Source: Bacilli bacterium
Lineage (GTDB): Bacteria; Bacillota_I; Bacilli_A; RFN20; CAG-826
Direction: 5' to 3'
NCBI GenBank assembly: GCA_024693415.1
Contig: JAILKX010000015.1
Location: 1-5,555, forward strand
DNA: 5,555 bases
The translations under genes were made by a program, and so were the position numbers. Below are positions 3,785 to 5,555 of this stretch, in pieces. The notes under the pieces are model-generated. The model was not told where the DNA came from and made no database searches. It was given only the letters and a program-made list of their open reading frames with translations. Every line of letters begins with the position of its first letter. The stretch's first letter is position 1.

Positions 3785-5555
3785 TTATTCGACCTTGAAG
3801 GGGATCTCGATCGTTCCCGAGATGCCTTTGATGATGAGCTTCGCTTCCGCGGGCTTCTTGGTCGATAGGCTTCTTACGTAGATCGAGGTTCCGCCTCCGA
3901 CGAGATGGAGAACTTTGGGGCCCATGATTTCGATGGGGCCTATGGTCTCTAGGACGATGTCATCGTCAGCGAAGTGCATGGTGGTGCCGTATTGGTCCTT
4001 CTTGTAGACCGAGACGCGGGCCGCATCGTAGGTCGCTTCGTTTTTGAGGGTATCCTTGCTTTGGTCGATCTCGTAATGGAATTCGGTGGAGGGGCCCAGT
4101 GATTTCCTAGCCACTTCCTTGCCGTCTTTGATGCCGACGAAGGTCCAGATGTTGCTTTTGCCGCCCCAGGCGAAGGTGTATTTGATGTAGAGGTCGCTTA
4201 CGTCATGGAAGGAGAGGTGCTTCTTGGCCATCATGTAGGCCATGAGAAGCTTTTGCTTGAGGCTCAGTGCGCCCATGCCATATTGGGAAGCGAAGTTCAA
4301 TCCATCCACGATCTGCTTGGATTCCTTGGCGTTGAAGTTCGGCTCGTTGAAGGATTCGCCGATCCAGTCGTCGATCTTGAAGGGCGGGTGGGGGAGGTGG
4401 GGGAAGTCTTTTCGATCGGGCTTGAAGGTCTTGATCTTCGTCTCGTTCTTATAGAGGACCACCTCGTCGCAGTCGGATAAGACGTAGGCGGGCTTAAGAA
4501 GCGACTCGTTGAAGTCGCCGCCGAGCATCTGCGAGATAACCTCGAAGCAGCCGGTCTCGCCTTGGGAAGCGTAGACGTAGGCGGAATATTTCGGATTCCT
4601 CCAGATATCGGCGACCCCATGGTGGCAGATGTGGTCGTTCGACCCGAAATCCTTGTGGGTGTTGTAGTCGAATGCGCACCAGGACAGGGAGCCGCAGAGG
4701 TTATCGAAGCCATAGGCGTCGTCTAGGACGCGGGCGTGGCGGAGGGCGCTTTCGATCCTCCAGGAGGTCGGGTCATAGGATTTGGTGGGGAACATGTGGC
4801 CATTGTTCTCAGTCACAAGCTTCGGCTTGCCCTTCGCCCCTTTCCAGGTCGAGGGGTCGTCTAGGCCGTGGTCCACGGAGGAACCTGAGAAATCGTTGTA
4901 GGAGAAGATGTCCTCCAATAGCTCCGACTCCTTGAAGTTGCGGACGCCGGTGGAGGCGCGGTAGGGGTCGAATTCCTTCTTGATCTCCTGGATTCTCGAA
5001 TAGAGTTCATGGTCGTCGCCCGACTCATCGACCCGTAATCCATAGGCGATGAGGCAGGGGTGGTTCCTCTCCTTAACGATGAGGCGCCTAGCGAAATCGC
5101 ACAGGGTGTCGCGCCATTTCGGTTCCTGACTGATGAATTGCCAGCCCGGGATCTCGTCAAGGAGCAATAATCCGAGCTCGTCGCAGCGATCCAGAAAGGA
5201 TTCGTCGTCGGCGTAGTGGCTGGTCCTAACGACATTGCAGCCGAACCTCTTCTTGATGATGTCGGCGTCGTCGATCTGGAGGCTTTGCGGGGCGGCTGGG
5301 CCGAAGTAGGGGTAGTTCTGGTGGCGGTTCAGCCCCATGAGCTTGACCTTCTTGCCATTCAGGAAGAAACCTTCCTCCTTCCACGTTGCGTCACGGAAGC
5401 CGATCCGCGTCTCGACGACCGAATTTCCATAAATAGATCGCAAAGTATATAACTTAGGATTTTCTATCGACCATTGAACAACTTTATCAAACTTATATTC
5501 TTCACCTTCAAAAACTGCGACACGGTTGCCTCCATCGTAGATTTCGTGGGTTATT
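3785..5555 (-). CDS. Glycoside hydrolase family 2 protein, beta-galactosidase-like, 5' end missing
   Basis: The enzyme should hydrolyse terminal beta-linked sugars, most likely beta-galactosides, by a retaining mechanism. The frame stays open to the window edge, so the true start is outside; the TTG at 5443 is internal, because residues encoded upstream (VVQWSIENPKLYTL) match the GH2 sandwich domain. About 589 residues are visible. The TIM barrel begins near GFFLNGKKVKLMGLNRHQNY and contains FGCNVVRTSHY and LLLLDEIPGW. The acid/base Glu is the codon at 5026-5024 in NHPCLIAYGLRVDES. The nucleophile Glu is the codon at 4810-4808 in LVTENNGHMFPT. WCAFDYNTHKDFGSNDHIC follows. The C-terminal third is beta-rich, with SDCDEVVLYKNE. 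Family members usually have Asn before the acid/base Glu, but here it is Asp (5029-5027). No signal peptide can be judged because the N-terminus is missing. Bases about 5421-5519 are AT-rich, unlike the rest of the gene. The gene converges on DUF2804 and has its own terminator. Galactosidase versus another beta-glycosidase specificity is uncertain. Confidence 0.93.
   Translation of the reverse strand, partial: ITHEIYDGGNRVAVFEGEEYKFDKVVQWSIENPKLYTLRSIYGNSVVETRIGFRDATWKEEGFFLNGKKVKLMGLNRHQNYPYFGPAAPQSLQIDDADIIKKRFGCNVVRTSHYADDESFLDRCDELGLLLLDEIPGWQFISQEPKWRDTLCDFARRLIVKERNHPCLIAYGLRVDESGDDHELYSRIQEIKKEFDPYRASTGVRNFKESELLEDIFSYNDFSGSSVDHGLDDPSTWKGAKGKPKLVTENNGHMFPTKSYDPTSWRIESALRHARVLDDAYGFDNLCGSLSWCAFDYNTHKDFGSNDHICHHGVADIWRNPKYSAYVYASQGETGCFEVISQMLGGDFNESLLKPAYVLSDCDEVVLYKNETKIKTFKPDRKDFPHLPHPPFKIDDWIGESFNEPNFNAKESKQIVDGLNFASQYGMGALSLKQKLLMAYMMAKKHLSFHDVSDLYIKYTFAWGGKSNIWTFVGIKDGKEVARKSLGPSTEFHYEIDQSKDTLKNEATYDAARVSVYKKDQYGTTMHFADDDIVLETIGPIEIMGPKVLHLVGGGTSIYVRSLSTKKPAEAKLIIKGISGTIEIPFKVE

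Noticed and set aside
4205..4480. + strand reading frames opposite the GH2 gene, also at 4672-4935 and 5216-5452
   Set aside because: They are antisense shadows of a well-supported gene with conserved motifs; the composition is Arg/Leu-rich and no ribosome binding sites are seen.
5441..5443. TTG as the start codon of the GH2 gene
   Set aside because: Upstream in-frame codons encode typical GH2 sequence and the frame is open to the window edge, so this codon is internal.
1..5555. Mollicutes genetic code (TGA as Trp)
   Set aside because: TGA terminates rex and the DUF2804 gene at positions where their family lengths end, and Trp is encoded by TGG throughout.
1..5555. Defence island, prophage or transposon
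   Set aside because: No integrase, transposase, terminal inverted repeats, nuclease or toxin-antitoxin gene is visible. The tRNA genes are intact, with no attachment-site duplication seen in the window.

Overview
The window looks like chromosomal DNA from a moderately GC-rich, low-complexity-free member of the Firmicutes (Bacilli/Erysipelotrichia-like), but the exact lineage cannot be fixed from sequence alone. Supporting signs are a Rex redox repressor, a YunG-family protein, a DUF2804 protein, an AGGAGG ribosome binding site, consensus TATAAT promoters, CCA-encoding tRNA genes and compact U-tailed intrinsic terminators. TAA, TAG and TGA all close genes, and Trp is written TGG, so the code is the standard bacterial one and not the Mollicutes TGA=Trp code.

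Layout, left to right. (1) 1-417: the 3' end of a multi-span membrane protein gene, closed by a terminator. (2) 494-1424: a two-gene unit, a four-span membrane protein overlapping by 14 bases a YunG-family protein with a Cys/His/Asp arrangement. (3) 1430-1692: a tRNA operon with a consensus -10, an unusual tRNA-Ile with a genomic UAU anticodon, tRNA-Ser(UGA) three bases later, and a strong terminator. (4) 1696-2474: a CG-rich repeat patch, a promoter, rex and its terminator. (5) 2481-3537: a monocistronic DUF2804 gene. (6) 3538-3784: a gene-free interval rich in long stems whose G.U pairs favour the + strand, read here as a candidate structured RNA of unknown class, ending in overlapping terminators for both strands. 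(7) 3785-5555, minus strand: most of a glycoside hydrolase family 2 enzyme (beta-galactosidase-like), cut by the right edge; its part nearest the edge is sharply AT-rich compared with the rest.

The genes do not form one pathway. Rex ties the region to fermentative NADH/NAD+ control, GH2 to sugar uptake from beta-glycosides, and the tRNAs are housekeeping. The items most worth following are the candidate RNA at 3543-3780, the UAU tRNA-Ile, and the composition break inside the GH2 gene. No mobile element, CRISPR array, integrase or defence system is visible.
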